Origin: Isoptericola sp. BMS4
Lineage (GTDB): Bacteria > Actinomycetota > Actinomycetes > Actinomycetales > Cellulomonadaceae
DNA: 64,000 nucleotides
Assembly: GCF_011634835.1 (NCBI RefSeq)
Contig: NZ_SIRP01000001.1
Location: 900,668 to 964,667, forward strand
Reading direction: 5' to 3'
Part shown: in pieces, positions 9,927 to 18,702 of the stretch
Position numbering within the stretch: position 1 is the stretch's first letter
Layout: every line of letters starts with the position of its first letter
Notes under the pieces: model-generated
Database searches by the model: none
The model's input: only the letters and a program-made list of their open reading frames with translations
What the model was told of the DNA's origin: nothing
Translations under genes and position numbers: made by a program

Positions 9927-10318
9927 TGGCGCCGCGACGCAGCGGGGCGCGCCGTGCGGCGCCGTCGCCGCCTCACGGGGCCGCCGCGGAGCGGGGCGCG
10001 GTCACGGCCGAGCTGGCCGTCGGGCTGCCCGTCGTGGTGCTCCTGCTGGTCGCGGTGCTCACGCTCACGGCCGCGTCCACGGCGCAGATGCGTGCCCTGG
10101 ACGCGGCCCGGGCCGGAGCCCGCGCCTACGCGATCGGGCAGGACGACGCCGAGGTCCGCCGCGTGGTGGACCGGGTCGGCGGTGCGGAGGCCGCGCTGGG
10201 CGTCTCGAGGGACGGCGACTGGGTCCGCGTCACCGTCACCCGGCCGGTCGTCGGCGGCTGGTTCGCGGCCGCCCCGGTGCGGGCGTCCGGCGAGGCGACC
10301 GCGTGGGTGGAGCCGTGA
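9926..10318 (+). CDS. TadE-like pseudopilin
   Basis: 130 aa. After a basic N-terminus comes ERGAVTAELAVGLPVVVLLL, a TadE prepilin-like signature with the conserved Glu, followed by a membrane helix and a small exported domain (residues 55-130). TadE proteins are minor pilins processed by the same peptidase as Flp. The ATG shares its A with the pilin gene's TGA, so the two are coupled. Size agrees with Rv3655c-type proteins of mycobacteria. Confidence 0.8.
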   Translation: MAPRRSGARRAAPSPPHGAAAERGAVTAELAVGLPVVVLLLVAVLTLTAASTAQMRALDAARAGARAYAIGQDDAEVRRVVDRVGGAEAALGVSRDGDWVRVTVTRPVVGGWFAAAPVRASGEATAWVEP

Positions 10319-10716
10319 CCGGCGGTCCCGAGCGGGGCGCCGGCACCGTCCTGGTGCTGGCGGTCGCCGCCGTCGTGCTGCTCCTGGCGCTGGGCGTCGG
10401 GGCGCTGGGTTCCGCGCAGCGGGCACGTGGCTCGGCGCAGGCCGCGGCAGACCTCGCGGCGCTCGCGGCCGCGACCGTCGCGCGTCACGGCGAGGACGCG
10501 TGCACGGTGGCGACTGACGCGGCACGGCGCAACGGCGCCGAGCTCGTCGGGTGCGAGCCGGAGCCCGGCGGTGTGGTGCGGGTCCGGACGGCAAGGCCCG
10601 CCGTCGGGAGCGACGGCGGGCCCTGGGCCGGCCTGCTCGGCGACGCGCACGCCGACGCCAGGGCCGGCCCTCGGCCTGCCGGGCCGCCGACGGACGAGGG
10701 CGGGGCAGCCGGGTAG
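10315..10716 (+). CDS. Helicase/secretion-neighbourhood TadE-like protein (Rv3654c type)
   Basis: 133 aa. ERGAGTVLVLAVAAVVLLLAL is a pseudopilin-like N-terminal helix, followed by RARGSAQAAADLAALAAA, a conserved segment in this group, and a Cys pair in the exported part. It closes the seven-gene Tad operon, as in mycobacteria. GTG 10315 overlaps the TadE stop; a GTG at 10303 is possible but overlaps more. A helicase gene lies just beyond on the other strand, matching the family name. Confidence 0.75.
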   Translation: MTGGPERGAGTVLVLAVAAVVLLLALGVGALGSAQRARGSAQAAADLAALAAATVARHGEDACTVATDAARRNGAELVGCEPEPGGVVRVRTARPAVGSDGGPWAGLLGDAHADARAGPRPAGPPTDEGGAAG

Positions 10717-10748
10717 GGGGGAGCCAGGCCGTGCGACCGGTGTGCCGG

Positions 10749-11618
10749 TCAGGCCGGGTTCACGTGGAACAGCGCCGCCCGCTCGCTGATCTTGCGGGCG
10801 CGGGCCAGGCGCGGCTTGTCCGAGCCGTCACGGATGACGCCGCCGGCGGCCTCGAAGTCGGCGAGGAAGTCCATGGCCCAGGCGACGTCCGCCGGGGCGG
10901 GGCTGAAGGACTCGTTCACCACGGCCGGCGTCTCGAGGTCGAGGCACAGCTTGCCGGTGAGGCCCAGGTTGACACCGTCGGCGGACTGCTCGCGCAGCAG
11001 CGCGTGGCTGGTGCCGACGGTGGGCCCGTCGATCGGGCCGGGCAGGCCGCCGATGCGGCTCGCGGTGACGAGCCGGGAGCGGGGGTACGCCATCGCGAGC
11101 GACTCGTTCGCCGTGCCGGTGTCGCGGCGGTAGTCGCCCGACCCGAAGGCCAGGCGGAACGCCCCGGGCGCCCGGGCGATGCTGACGGCGTCCTCGATGC
11201 CCAGGGCCGACTCGACCAGCGGGATGACGGGCCGGTTCCCGCCGAGCCGCTGCACGGTGTCGATCACCTGGTCGGGCGACTCGGTCTTGGCGAGCATCAC
11301 GCCGGACAGCCCGTCGGCGTCCCACAGCGCGCGGATGTCGTTCGCCCAGGCCGCGGAGCCCCGCTCGTTGATGCGCACCCAGGCGCGGCCGCCGCGGGCG
11401 AACCAGTCGAGCACCTTCTGCCGCGCCTCGTCCTTGCGGCTGTCGTCCACGGCGTCCTCGCAGTCGAGGATCACCTGGTCCGCGCGGGAGAGCTGGGCGT
11501 CGTCGAACAGCTCGTCCCGCAGCGCCGACAGCAGCAGCCAGGAGCGGGCGTTGGCCGGGTCGACGCGGGTCTCCTCGCGGGAACGACGGCGTTCGGCGAG
11601 CTCGGTGTCGATAGTCAC
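10749..11618 (-). CDS. HpcH/HpaI aldolase / citrate lyase beta-like CoA ester lyase
   Basis: 289 aa TIM-barrel lyase. DQVILDCEDAVDDSRKDEAR carries the Mg-binding acid, WVRINERGSAAW the substrate Arg, VIPLVESALGIEDA the second acid, and GSGDYRRDTGT is typical of the CitE-like family. Members cleave CoA esters such as malyl- or citramalyl-CoA; the exact substrate is not clear. No citrate lyase alpha, gamma or ligase genes are nearby, so it is not the true citrate lyase complex. The GTG overlaps the helicase stop by 4 bp, so it is translated from the helicase mRNA. Confidence 0.8.
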   Translation of the reverse strand: MTIDTELAERRRSREETRVDPANARSWLLLSALRDELFDDAQLSRADQVILDCEDAVDDSRKDEARQKVLDWFARGGRAWVRINERGSAAWANDIRALWDADGLSGVMLAKTESPDQVIDTVQRLGGNRPVIPLVESALGIEDAVSIARAPGAFRLAFGSGDYRRDTGTANESLAMAYPRSRLVTASRIGGLPGPIDGPTVGTSHALLREQSADGVNLGLTGKLCLDLETPAVVNESFSPAPADVAWAMDFLADFEAAGGVIRDGSDKPRLARARKISERAALFHVNPA

Positions 11619-14203
11619 GCCTCGATCGTAGAGTCCGCGGGAGCGTGACTCAGCACGGCATCCAACAAGCGCACGGCCGCGGACTTGTCGAGTGGCGCGT
11701 TGTCGCTGCCGCACTTGGGCGACTGCACGCACGCCGGGCACCCGTCCGTGCACCCGCACGCGGCGATCGCGTCCCGCGTGGCCCGCAGCCAGCGGGCCCC
11801 GAGCCCAAAGCCGCGCTCGGCGAACCCGGCGCCGCCCGGGTAGGCGTCGTACACGAAGACGGTCGCCTGGCCGGTGTCCGCGTGCAGCGCCGTCGACACC
11901 CCGCCCAGGTCCCACCGGTCGCACGTCGCCAGCAGCGGCAGCAGCCCGATCGACGCGTGCTCCGCCGCGTGCAGCGCACCCGGCGCCGCGTCCTCGTCGA
12001 CCCCGGCGGCGCGCAGCACGAAGTCCGGCACGCTCCACCACACGGCCGTCGTGCTCAGGGTCCGCGACGGCAGGTCCAGCGCCTCCGTACCGAGCACCTG
12101 CATGTCCGGCAGGCGGCGCCGCTGGAAGCTCACCACCTGGCTGGTGACCTCCACCGGGCCGAGCCCCCACGTGACCGGACCCCACTCGTGCTCCACGGCG
12201 GGCCGGGCGCCCTCGGGGGCGGGGTGCTCGGCGTCCCCGGGGCGCTCCAGCGCGATCTCCATGACCTCGCGCGACCACGTCGCGTGGTCGACGTCGCGGC
12301 GCGCCACCAGCGCCACCCCGTCGTCCAGGTCCAGGTGGTCCACGACGAACGTCGTGCCCTGGTGCGTGTACACCGCGCCGTCATGCACCTGCCCGTCCGC
12401 GGACGCCGCGTCGACCGTGCCCAGCACCCGCCCCGTGACCGCCTCCACGACGCGTACCGGCCGGCCGCCCGACCCGCGCAGGTCGGCCAGGTGCGCGGCC
12501 GGCCGGGCGTGCGTCCAGTACCACCCGGACCGTCGCCGGCGCAGCGCCCCGCGGGCCACCAGCACGTCCAGCACCTCGCGCACCGCCGCCGCGTCCCCGA
12601 ACGCGGGCAGGTCGGCGGTGCGCAGTGGCAGCTCCTGGGCGGCGGCGCACAGCTGGGGCGCGAGCACGTGGGGGTTGCCCGGGTCGAACACGGTGGCCTC
12701 CAGGGGCGCGTCGAGCAGCGCCTCCGGGTGGGTCACCAGGTAGGTGTCGAGCGGGTCCTCGCGCGCGACGAACGCCACGAGCCCGTCCGCGCCCGCCCGG
12801 CCGGCGCGCCCCGCCTGCTGCCACAGCGACACGCGGGTGCCGGGCCACCCGGTGACGAGGACGGCGTCGAGGCCGGAGACGTCGACGCCGAGCTCCAGGG
12901 CGTTGGTCGTCGCCAGGGCGCGCACGGCGCCGGTGCGCAGCGCCTGCTCCAGCTCGCGGCGCTCCTCGGGCAGGTAGCCGCCGCGGTAGCTCGCGACCCG
13001 CCCGGCCAGGTCGTCGGACACGGCGCGCAGGTGGTCGCGCGTCCGCTGCGCCACCGACTCCGCGCCGCGGCGCGACCGGGTGAAGGCCAGCGTGCGGGCG
13101 CCGTGCGCGGTGAGGTCCGCCAGCAGGTCGGCGACCTCGGCGGTCGCGGAGCGCCGCGGGTGCGGGGCGGCGGCCTCCCGGGTGACGACGGGCTCGGTCT
13201 CGCGTTCCGTGCGGCCGGTGTCGAACGGGTCGGGCAGCGCCCACGGGTCGTGCTGCCCGGTGTCGGCGCCGGCGTCGGCGGCGGGGTCGTGACCGTAGCC
13301 GGCGACCTCCGGCGGCTGCCACAGCGCGACCGTGCGCCGGCCGGCGGGCGAGGTGTCTCCCGCGACCGTCACCACGTCGTCCGGGGGGACGCCGATCAGC
13401 CGCGCCGCGCTCGCCGCGGGCTCCGCCGTCGTGGCGCTGGCCACCACGAACGCCGGCCCGGGGGCCGGCCGTGCCGCGGGGTCGAACGCGGCCGCGCCCG
13501 TCGGCCGGTGGTCCGCCGCCAGCCGGGTCAGGCGGCGCAGGACGAGCGCCACGTGCGCCCCGAAGATCCCCCGGTAGGCGTGCCCCTCGTCCACGACGAC
13601 GTAGCGCAGGCGCCGCAGCAGCCGGGCCCAGCGGCGGTGGTTCGGCAGCAGGGAGAAGTGCAGGAAGTCGGGGTTGGTGAGCACGACGTCGGCGTGCTCG
13701 GTCACCCAGCGGCGCTCCTCGACGGGGGTGTCGCCGTCGCAGGTCGCGACGCGTACGTCGCGCGTGCCCGCGGCGCCGAGGAGGCGCTCCAGGCCCGCGA
13801 GCTGGTCGGCGGCGAGCGCCTTCGTCGGTGCCAGGTACAGCACCGTGCCACGCCGCGCGGAGGACTCGATCCCCGTGGCGCCGTCCGGCACGCCGCCGCG
13901 GACGGCGGTGAGGGCGGGCAGCCAGAACGCCATGGACTTCCCGGACCCGGTCGACGTCGCGAGCGCCACGTGCCGGCCCGCCCACGCGGCCTCGGCGGCC
14001 GTGGCCTGGTGCTCCCACGGCCGGTCGACGCCCAGCGCCCGGTACCCGGCCACGACGTCCGGGTCCGCCCAGGCGGGCCAGCGGGCCGTCGTGCCCTCGC
14101 GCGCCGGGAACGTGCGCACGTGCGTCAGCCGGTCGGCGCGGGCGCCGTGCGCGGTGAGCACGTCGAGCAGCGGGTGCTCGGCGGTCTCGACGATGGGGGG
14201 CAC
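11615..14203 (-). CDS. DEAD/DEAH-box DNA helicase with C-terminal DUF1998 (MrfA/YprA-like)
   Basis: 862 aa. Motif I is ATSTGSGKSMAFWLPAL, motif II VVDEGHAYRG, motif III VASATT, and motif VI QQAGRAGRAG. The C-terminus ends in the four-cysteine cluster CGCTDGCPACVQSPKC typical of DUF1998. In Bacillus, MrfA (YprA) is a 3'-to-5' helicase in mitomycin-adduct repair; the same role here is inferred. In Actinobacteria this gene often neighbours the Tad locus, as here. The GTG at 14203 gives the expected N-terminus; in-frame sequence upstream runs through a palindrome and is not conserved-looking. It overlaps the CitE-like gene at its 3' end. Confidence 0.88.
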   Translation of the reverse strand: MPPIVETAEHPLLDVLTAHGARADRLTHVRTFPAREGTTARWPAWADPDVVAGYRALGVDRPWEHQATAAEAAWAGRHVALATSTGSGKSMAFWLPALTAVRGGVPDGATGIESSARRGTVLYLAPTKALAADQLAGLERLLGAAGTRDVRVATCDGDTPVEERRWVTEHADVVLTNPDFLHFSLLPNHRRWARLLRRLRYVVVDEGHAYRGIFGAHVALVLRRLTRLAADHRPTGAAAFDPAARPAPGPAFVVASATTAEPAASAARLIGVPPDDVVTVAGDTSPAGRRTVALWQPPEVAGYGHDPAADAGADTGQHDPWALPDPFDTGRTERETEPVVTREAAAPHPRRSATAEVADLLADLTAHGARTLAFTRSRRGAESVAQRTRDHLRAVSDDLAGRVASYRGGYLPEERRELEQALRTGAVRALATTNALELGVDVSGLDAVLVTGWPGTRVSLWQQAGRAGRAGADGLVAFVAREDPLDTYLVTHPEALLDAPLEATVFDPGNPHVLAPQLCAAAQELPLRTADLPAFGDAAAVREVLDVLVARGALRRRRSGWYWTHARPAAHLADLRGSGGRPVRVVEAVTGRVLGTVDAASADGQVHDGAVYTHQGTTFVVDHLDLDDGVALVARRDVDHATWSREVMEIALERPGDAEHPAPEGARPAVEHEWGPVTWGLGPVEVTSQVVSFQRRRLPDMQVLGTEALDLPSRTLSTTAVWWSVPDFVLRAAGVDEDAAPGALHAAEHASIGLLPLLATCDRWDLGGVSTALHADTGQATVFVYDAYPGGAGFAERGFGLGARWLRATRDAIAACGCTDGCPACVQSPKCGSDNAPLDKSAAVRLLDAVLSHAPADSTIEA

Positions 14204-14248
14204 GGCGTCAGTGTCCCACCCTGTGACAGGTGCGGGACCCGGCGCCGC

Positions 14249-14311
14249 GGTAGTGCCGTGCGCGCTCCGGTCGTGCGCGCCGAGACCTACCGCGGCGCGC
14301 ACGGCACTACC
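14249..14311. terminator. Two mutually exclusive hairpins between the aminopeptidase and helicase genes
   Basis: Stem A pairs 14249-14265 with 14295-14311 (17 bp, perfect). Stem B pairs 14273-14282 with 14293-14302 (10 bp, perfect) and shares sequence with stem A. No T-tract. It lies 6 bp past the aminopeptidase stop, so it may terminate that gene or attenuate read-through into the helicase. Confidence 0.55.
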
Positions 14312-14317
14312 TCGCGG

Positions 14318-15646
14318 TCAGAGCGTGAGCGCCGCGCCCATCGCCCGCGACAGGTACCACGGGTCCACGACGGCGGTGAGCTCGCGCGCGGAGTGCATCG
14401 ACAGGATCGCGGCGCCGACGTCGACCACCCGGATGCCGAGCCGCGTCGCGGTGATGGGGCCGATGGTGGAGCCGCACGGGATCGTGTTGCTGGAGACGAA
14501 CTCCTGGCTCGGCACACCCGCCGCGGCACAGGCCGCGGCCCACCGCGCGGCGCCGTGCGCGTCGGTCGCGTACCGCTGGTTCGCGTTGATCTTGAGGATC
14601 GGCCCGCCGCCGGCGACCGGGTGGTTCGCCGGGTCGTGGCGCTCCGGGTAGTTGGGGTGCACGGCGTGCCCGACATCGGAGGACACGCACAGCGACGAGG
14701 AGAACGCGCGCCGCCGGTCGACGTCGTCCGCGCCCAGCGCCGTCGAGACCCGGACCAGGACGTCCTCGAGGAACGGTCCCGCCGCCCCCGAGCGCGACCC
14801 GGACCCGATCTCCTCGTGGTCGAACGCCGCGAGCACCGCCACCCCGGACAGCGCCGCCGGGTCCGCGCCCAGCAGCGCGACCAGCGCCGCGTGCGTGGAG
14901 AGCAGGTTGTCGAGCCGCCCCGACGCCCACAGCGCCCCGCCGGCGCCGAACGCGCGCGGCGCCTGCGTGTCCGCGACGAGCACGTCGTAGCCCGCGATCT
15001 CGGCCGGGTCGACGCCCGCGCCGTCGTCGGCGCTCGCGGCCAGCGCCGCCAGCACGTCCGCGTCGGCGACGTCGCCCAGACCGAAGACCGGCTGGGTGTG
15101 CCGCTGCTTGTCGAGCGCGAGGCCGTCGTTCACGGCCCGGTCCAGGTGGATCGCGAGCTGCGGGATCCGCGCGAACGGCCCGGTGCGCACCAGGTGCTCG
15201 GTCCCGTCGGCGGTGACGACCCGCCCGGCGAGCTCGAGCTCGCGGTCCAGCCAGGAGTTGAGCAGGGGCCCGCCGTACACCTCGACGCCGGCCTGCTGCC
15301 AGCCGTGCCCGCCGGTCGTCGGGCGCGGCTTGAGCTTGAAGCCGGGGGAGTCGGTGTGCGTGCCCAGGATCGTGAACGGCGTCGTGGCACCGGCCGACGG
15401 CGGTACGACGACCGCGACCGCGGCGCCGTCGCGCACGACGACGTAGCGGCCGCCGGGCTCGACGTCCCACGCGGCGTCCTCGTCCAGGCGGGTGAACCCG
15501 GCGGCCTCGGCACGGCGGGCCACCTCCGCGGCGGCGTGGTACGACGACGGCGACGCGGTGACGAAGGAGCCGAGGTCCTCGGCGTGGGTGCGGGCGGCCT
15601 CGGGAACGGGGGTGCTGTTCACAGCGGCGTCAGGCATGGCCGTCAT
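14318..15646 (-). CDS. M18 family aminopeptidase (aspartyl aminopeptidase type)
   Basis: 442 aa dinuclear zinc exopeptidase, cytosolic. Metal and catalytic residues sit in ILGTHTDSPGFKLKP (His, Asp), AAFDHEEIGSGSRSGAAG (Asp-His-Glu-Glu), and VVDVGAAILSMHSARE (His). The NHPVAGGGPILKINANQRY segment is also family-specific. Size matches M18 (about 430). ATG 15646 follows a GGAGG run by 11 nt; ATG 15637 is an alternative. It removes N-terminal acidic residues from peptides in known members. Hairpins at 14249 end the gene. Confidence 0.93.
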   Translation of the reverse strand: MTAMPDAAVNSTPVPEAARTHAEDLGSFVTASPSSYHAAAEVARRAEAAGFTRLDEDAAWDVEPGGRYVVVRDGAAVAVVVPPSAGATTPFTILGTHTDSPGFKLKPRPTTGGHGWQQAGVEVYGGPLLNSWLDRELELAGRVVTADGTEHLVRTGPFARIPQLAIHLDRAVNDGLALDKQRHTQPVFGLGDVADADVLAALAASADDGAGVDPAEIAGYDVLVADTQAPRAFGAGGALWASGRLDNLLSTHAALVALLGADPAALSGVAVLAAFDHEEIGSGSRSGAAGPFLEDVLVRVSTALGADDVDRRRAFSSSLCVSSDVGHAVHPNYPERHDPANHPVAGGGPILKINANQRYATDAHGAARWAAACAAAGVPSQEFVSSNTIPCGSTIGPITATRLGIRVVDVGAAILSMHSARELTAVVDPWYLSRAMGAALTL

Positions 15647-15668
15647 CCTGCCACCCCCCTCCCTCGCT

Positions 15669-15729
15669 GCCGAACAGGTGGTTGGTCCGGGACTCGACAC
15701 TCGAGTCCCGGACCAACCACCTGTTCGGC
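15669..15729. terminator. Perfect 29-bp inverted repeat with 3-nt loop
   Basis: Arms 15669-15697 and 15701-15729 match at all 29 positions around a CAC loop. It begins 12 bp after the stop of the putative membrane sensor gene (stop at 15741) and just upstream of the aminopeptidase ribosome site. A factor-independent terminator without T-tract is the simplest reading. Confidence 0.7.
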
Positions 15730-15740
15730 GCCCGGATTTC

Positions 15741-17114
15741 TCAGTCGCCCGCGACGAAGAACCGCCAGGTCCCGTCCTCGCGGATGCCGAGGCGCCACCC
15801 GAGGTAGCCCCCGCCCGCGCGCATGTCCGCCGCCTCGCCGGCGTCGAGCAGCCCGGCATCCACCACCTCCTGCCACGCCTCGTCGGAGCCCGCCCACTCC
15901 TGCGTGGCGACGCGCGGCCACACGTACGTGAACGGGCCCTGGTCGTCGGCCGGGCTGGCGGACCACCGGGTGTCCGCGACCAGTTGGGCCAGGTGGGAGT
16001 ACACGTCGTCGTGCTCCTCGGCGCCGGGCAGCGTGAAGAACTCCGCGGGTGTGCGGCCGCCGAAGTTCGTGCTGGTCCCGTCGGCCCGCGCACGCTCCAC
16101 GAGCGCGCCGTCGTCGCAGCCCAGCGCGTCGTCGAGCAGCGCCTCCGCCGTCCCGCGCACGGTCGGGGGCAGCGTGGACAGGTCCGGCCGGCCCGCGTCG
16201 AGCCCGTCCGCCGAGCAGTCGGCGCCCGCCGGCTCAGCAGAGTCAGGGCCGCCGCCTGACCCGTCGTCCGCCACCACCACCGTGGCGGGCTCGGAGAGCG
16301 CCAGCCCGACCCGCGAGTAGTCCGCGGACCACACCGTGACGTACGCGCGGACCTGGTACTCCCCGGCGGGCAGCTCGGTCGTGTACGTGTCAGCGCCACC
16401 CTCCTCGTCGTGCTCCGGGGCGCAGGTCGTCACCGTGGAGTCCTCGGCGTCCCGCTCGCGCTCGACGTCGCCGAGCCGGTCCATGCCCCCCTCGGTCGTG
16501 TCGATCCCGACGTCGACCACGCGGCCGTCCTGCGCCCAGAGCAGCGTCGGGGCGCTCACGCGCTCCCCGGCGGAGCCCTCGGCCGAGAGGGTCAGCCGCG
16601 TGGGCGCACGCCACGTCCGCACCGCGTCGGTCCCGTCCGCGCTCGACACGGTCCCGAGGGCGGGGTCGTCGAGCAGCTCCAGCGTGTTCGCCGGCAGGTC
16701 GTCGGCCGGCATCCCGCACACGAGGTCGGTGCCCTGCAGCCACGCGGGCTGGTAGCCGTCCTCGACGAGCGCCACCGCGCCCCGCTCCTCGCCGTCGACC
16801 GTGGCGCCGTCGGACGGCTCCGGCGACGACGTGCGCGTCGGCGAGGGCGTGACCGCAGGGCCGGGCAGCGGGTCCGGTTCCGGCAGCAGGGTCGCGCCGC
16901 CCACGACGAGGCCGCCCGCCACGACGAGCGTCGTCGCGCCGATCCCGGCCTGCTTGATCGTGCGGCGGCGCCGCACCCGGGAGCGCACGCCGCCGAGCGC
17001 GCCGTCGAGCCCCGACGACGTCGCGCCGACGCCCGCCAGGGTGTCGAGCTCGCGCCGCAGGGCCTCCTCGGTGCGCGGGTCGGTCCAGTCGTCGCGTGCG
17101 TGGTTCGTGCTCAT
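15741..17114 (-). CDS. Single-pass membrane protein, probable partner/anti-sigma of the SigE-family factor
   Basis: 457 aa. A hydrophilic cytosolic part (1-52) ends in a basic RSRVRRRRTIKQ stop-transfer cluster; one membrane helix follows (about 53-75, AGIGATTLVVAGGLVVGGATLL), then a Pro/Ser/Thr linker and a 360-residue exported acidic region with few cysteines. I recognise no enzyme domain and no zinc anti-sigma motif. The ATG overlaps the sigma gene stop by 4 bp, so the two are co-translated, which is the usual layout of a sigma factor and its membrane regulator. The function is inferred from that context only. Confidence 0.6.
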   Translation of the reverse strand: MSTNHARDDWTDPRTEEALRRELDTLAGVGATSSGLDGALGGVRSRVRRRRTIKQAGIGATTLVVAGGLVVGGATLLPEPDPLPGPAVTPSPTRTSSPEPSDGATVDGEERGAVALVEDGYQPAWLQGTDLVCGMPADDLPANTLELLDDPALGTVSSADGTDAVRTWRAPTRLTLSAEGSAGERVSAPTLLWAQDGRVVDVGIDTTEGGMDRLGDVERERDAEDSTVTTCAPEHDEEGGADTYTTELPAGEYQVRAYVTVWSADYSRVGLALSEPATVVVADDGSGGGPDSAEPAGADCSADGLDAGRPDLSTLPPTVRGTAEALLDDALGCDDGALVERARADGTSTNFGGRTPAEFFTLPGAEEHDDVYSHLAQLVADTRWSASPADDQGPFTYVWPRVATQEWAGSDEAWQEVVDAGLLDAGEAADMRAGGGYLGWRLGIREDGTWRFFVAGD

Positions 17115-17698
17115 CGGGCGGCCCTCCCGTCGGTCGTGCGGGTCGTCGGCCCCGCGGTGTCGATGTCCACCTGCAGCACCGCGCGCATCGTCCCTGTCGC
17201 GTCCGCCAGGTAGCGCTTGACCGTGCCCTGCGCGAGGCCGAGGCGTGCGGCCACCTGCGGCACGGTGAGGTCCTCGAAGTAGCGCAGGACGACGCACGCC
17301 CGCTCGCGGGGGCTCAGCCGCGCCAGGGCAGCGGCGACGTCGGCGCGCGCCGTGGCTCCGGACGCGGGCCCGCGCACGTGGTCGTCGGCCGCCACGAGGT
17401 GCCGCACGCCGGACCACCGCCGTCGGCGCCGGTACTCGTCGAGGTACAGCGTGAGGATCGCGCGGCGCACGTAGGCCTCGGACGTCCCGCTCGTGCCGCC
17501 GTCGAGCGGGTGCACGCCCGCTGCGGGGGCGGGCTCCCCCGGCGCCCGGCGGCGCAGCCGCGAGAACACCTTGACGAGGGCGTCCTGCACCAGGTCCTCG
17601 GCCTGGCGCTGGTCGCCGCACAGCACGTAGGCGTACCCCACGAGCGCGCGTCCTCGTGACTCGGCGAGCTCGGCCAGCTCGCGCTCCCAGTGGGCCAT
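17111..17698 (-). CDS. SigE-family ECF RNA polymerase sigma factor
   Basis: 195 aa. Region 2 has ALVGYAYVLCGDQRQAEDLVQDALVKVF (split here at normal helix borders), and region 4 has RLSPRERACVVLRYFEDL followed by TVPQVAARLGLAQGTVKRYL, the -35-binding helix-turn-helix. The SigE (SACE_1560-like) family in Actinobacteria is usually co-transcribed with a membrane protein, as here. A GGGAGG ribosome site precedes the ATG. A loop insert between the two regions (about 45-65) is rich in Gly/Pro. Target promoters cannot be told from this window. Confidence 0.88.
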   Translation of the reverse strand: MAHWERELAELAESRGRALVGYAYVLCGDQRQAEDLVQDALVKVFSRLRRRAPGEPAPAAGVHPLDGGTSGTSEAYVRRAILTLYLDEYRRRRRWSGVRHLVAADDHVRGPASGATARADVAAALARLSPRERACVVLRYFEDLTVPQVAARLGLAQGTVKRYLADATGTMRAVLQVDIDTAGPTTRTTDGRAAR

Positions 17699-17858
17699 GG
17701 GTCCTCCCTGCAGGCATCCTTACCCACCCTGACGCTCCCCACCCCCGGACCGTTGGGTCGTGACGTGCCGCCGTTCGCGGGCGTGCCTACGCTGGTGCCT
17801 CAGGACGCCGGCGTCGCGCTCGCCCGGGCGGCGTCCGGCGGGTGGAGGGAGACCTGCC

Positions 17859-18698
17859 GTGAGCGAGCCGACCGGGGTGGTGCGCGTCGACGTGGACGCG
17901 GCGCGGCTCGGGGGGGTGGACGGGCTCGACGTCGCCTACCGGCGGGCGGGGACGGGGCCCGCGCTGGTGCTGGTGCACGGCGCCGCGGAGGACGGCCGGG
18001 TCTGGACGCCGCAGCTCGCCTCGCTGTCCGACGAGCTCACCGTCGTCGCGTGGGACGAGCCCGGCGCGGGGGCGTCGGACGACGTGCCGTCCGACTTCAC
18101 GCTCGCCGACTACGCCGACTGCCTGGCCGGGCTGATCAGGTCCCTGGGTGTGGGTCCTGCCCACGTGGGCGGGCTGTCCTGGGGGTCCACGGTCGTCCTG
18201 GAGCTGTACCGGCGGCACCCCGGGCTGGTGTCCACCCTGGTCCTCACGGGCGCGTACGCCGGATGGAAGGGCTCGCTGCCGGCCGGGGAGGTCGTCGCCC
18301 GCGTCGACGGCGTGCGGCGGCTGCTCGCCGCCCCGCCCGAGGCGTTCGACCCCATGTTCCCGGGGCTGTTCGCCGCGGCCCCGCCGGCCGAGTTCGTCCC
18401 GCTGCTCGACGCGATGACGGCGGACGTGCGCCCCGCGAGCATGCGGACCGCGCTGGAGATCATGGCCGAGGCCGACCTGAGCACCGTGCTGCCCGGCGTC
18501 GTGGTGCCCACCCTGCTGCTGTGGGGCGAGCAGGACGCCCGGTCCCCGCTCGCGGTGGCCCGCACGATGGAGCGCGCGATCCCGGACGCGACGCTGGTCG
18601 TGATCCCCGGCTGCGGGCACGTGACGAACCTCGACCGGCCCGCCGCGTTCGACCGTGCGGTGCGCGCGTTCTGCCGGGACCACCCGCCGCCCGGCTGA
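17859..18698 (+). CDS. Alpha/beta hydrolase
   Basis: 279 aa, cytosolic. The oxyanion region is LVLVHGAAEDGRVW, the nucleophile elbow GGLSWGSTVV (Ser), the acid is in LLLWGEQDARSP, and the His in IPGCGHVTNLDRP. All catalytic residues are present. A GGAGGGA ribosome site supports the GTG at 17859. The natural substrate is unknown; the family includes esterases, dehalogenases and lactonases. It is divergent from the sigma factor operon, with about 160 bp between, and converges on the ArsA gene with a 4-bp gap. Confidence 0.82.
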   Translation: MSEPTGVVRVDVDAARLGGVDGLDVAYRRAGTGPALVLVHGAAEDGRVWTPQLASLSDELTVVAWDEPGAGASDDVPSDFTLADYADCLAGLIRSLGVGPAHVGGLSWGSTVVLELYRRHPGLVSTLVLTGAYAGWKGSLPAGEVVARVDGVRRLLAAPPEAFDPMFPGLFAAAPPAEFVPLLDAMTADVRPASMRTALEIMAEADLSTVLPGVVVPTLLLWGEQDARSPLAVARTMERAIPDATLVVIPGCGHVTNLDRPAAFDRAVRAFCRDHPPPG

Positions 18699-18702
18699 GC
18701 GC

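Noticed and set aside
10749..11618. Citrate lyase beta subunit proper
   Set aside because: No alpha or gamma subunit or ligase genes; stand-alone CitE-like enzymes act on other CoA esters.
11645..15931. A 1428-codon open frame on the plus strand
   Set aside because: Antisense to the helicase and aminopeptidase genes; composition is typical of a shadow frame.
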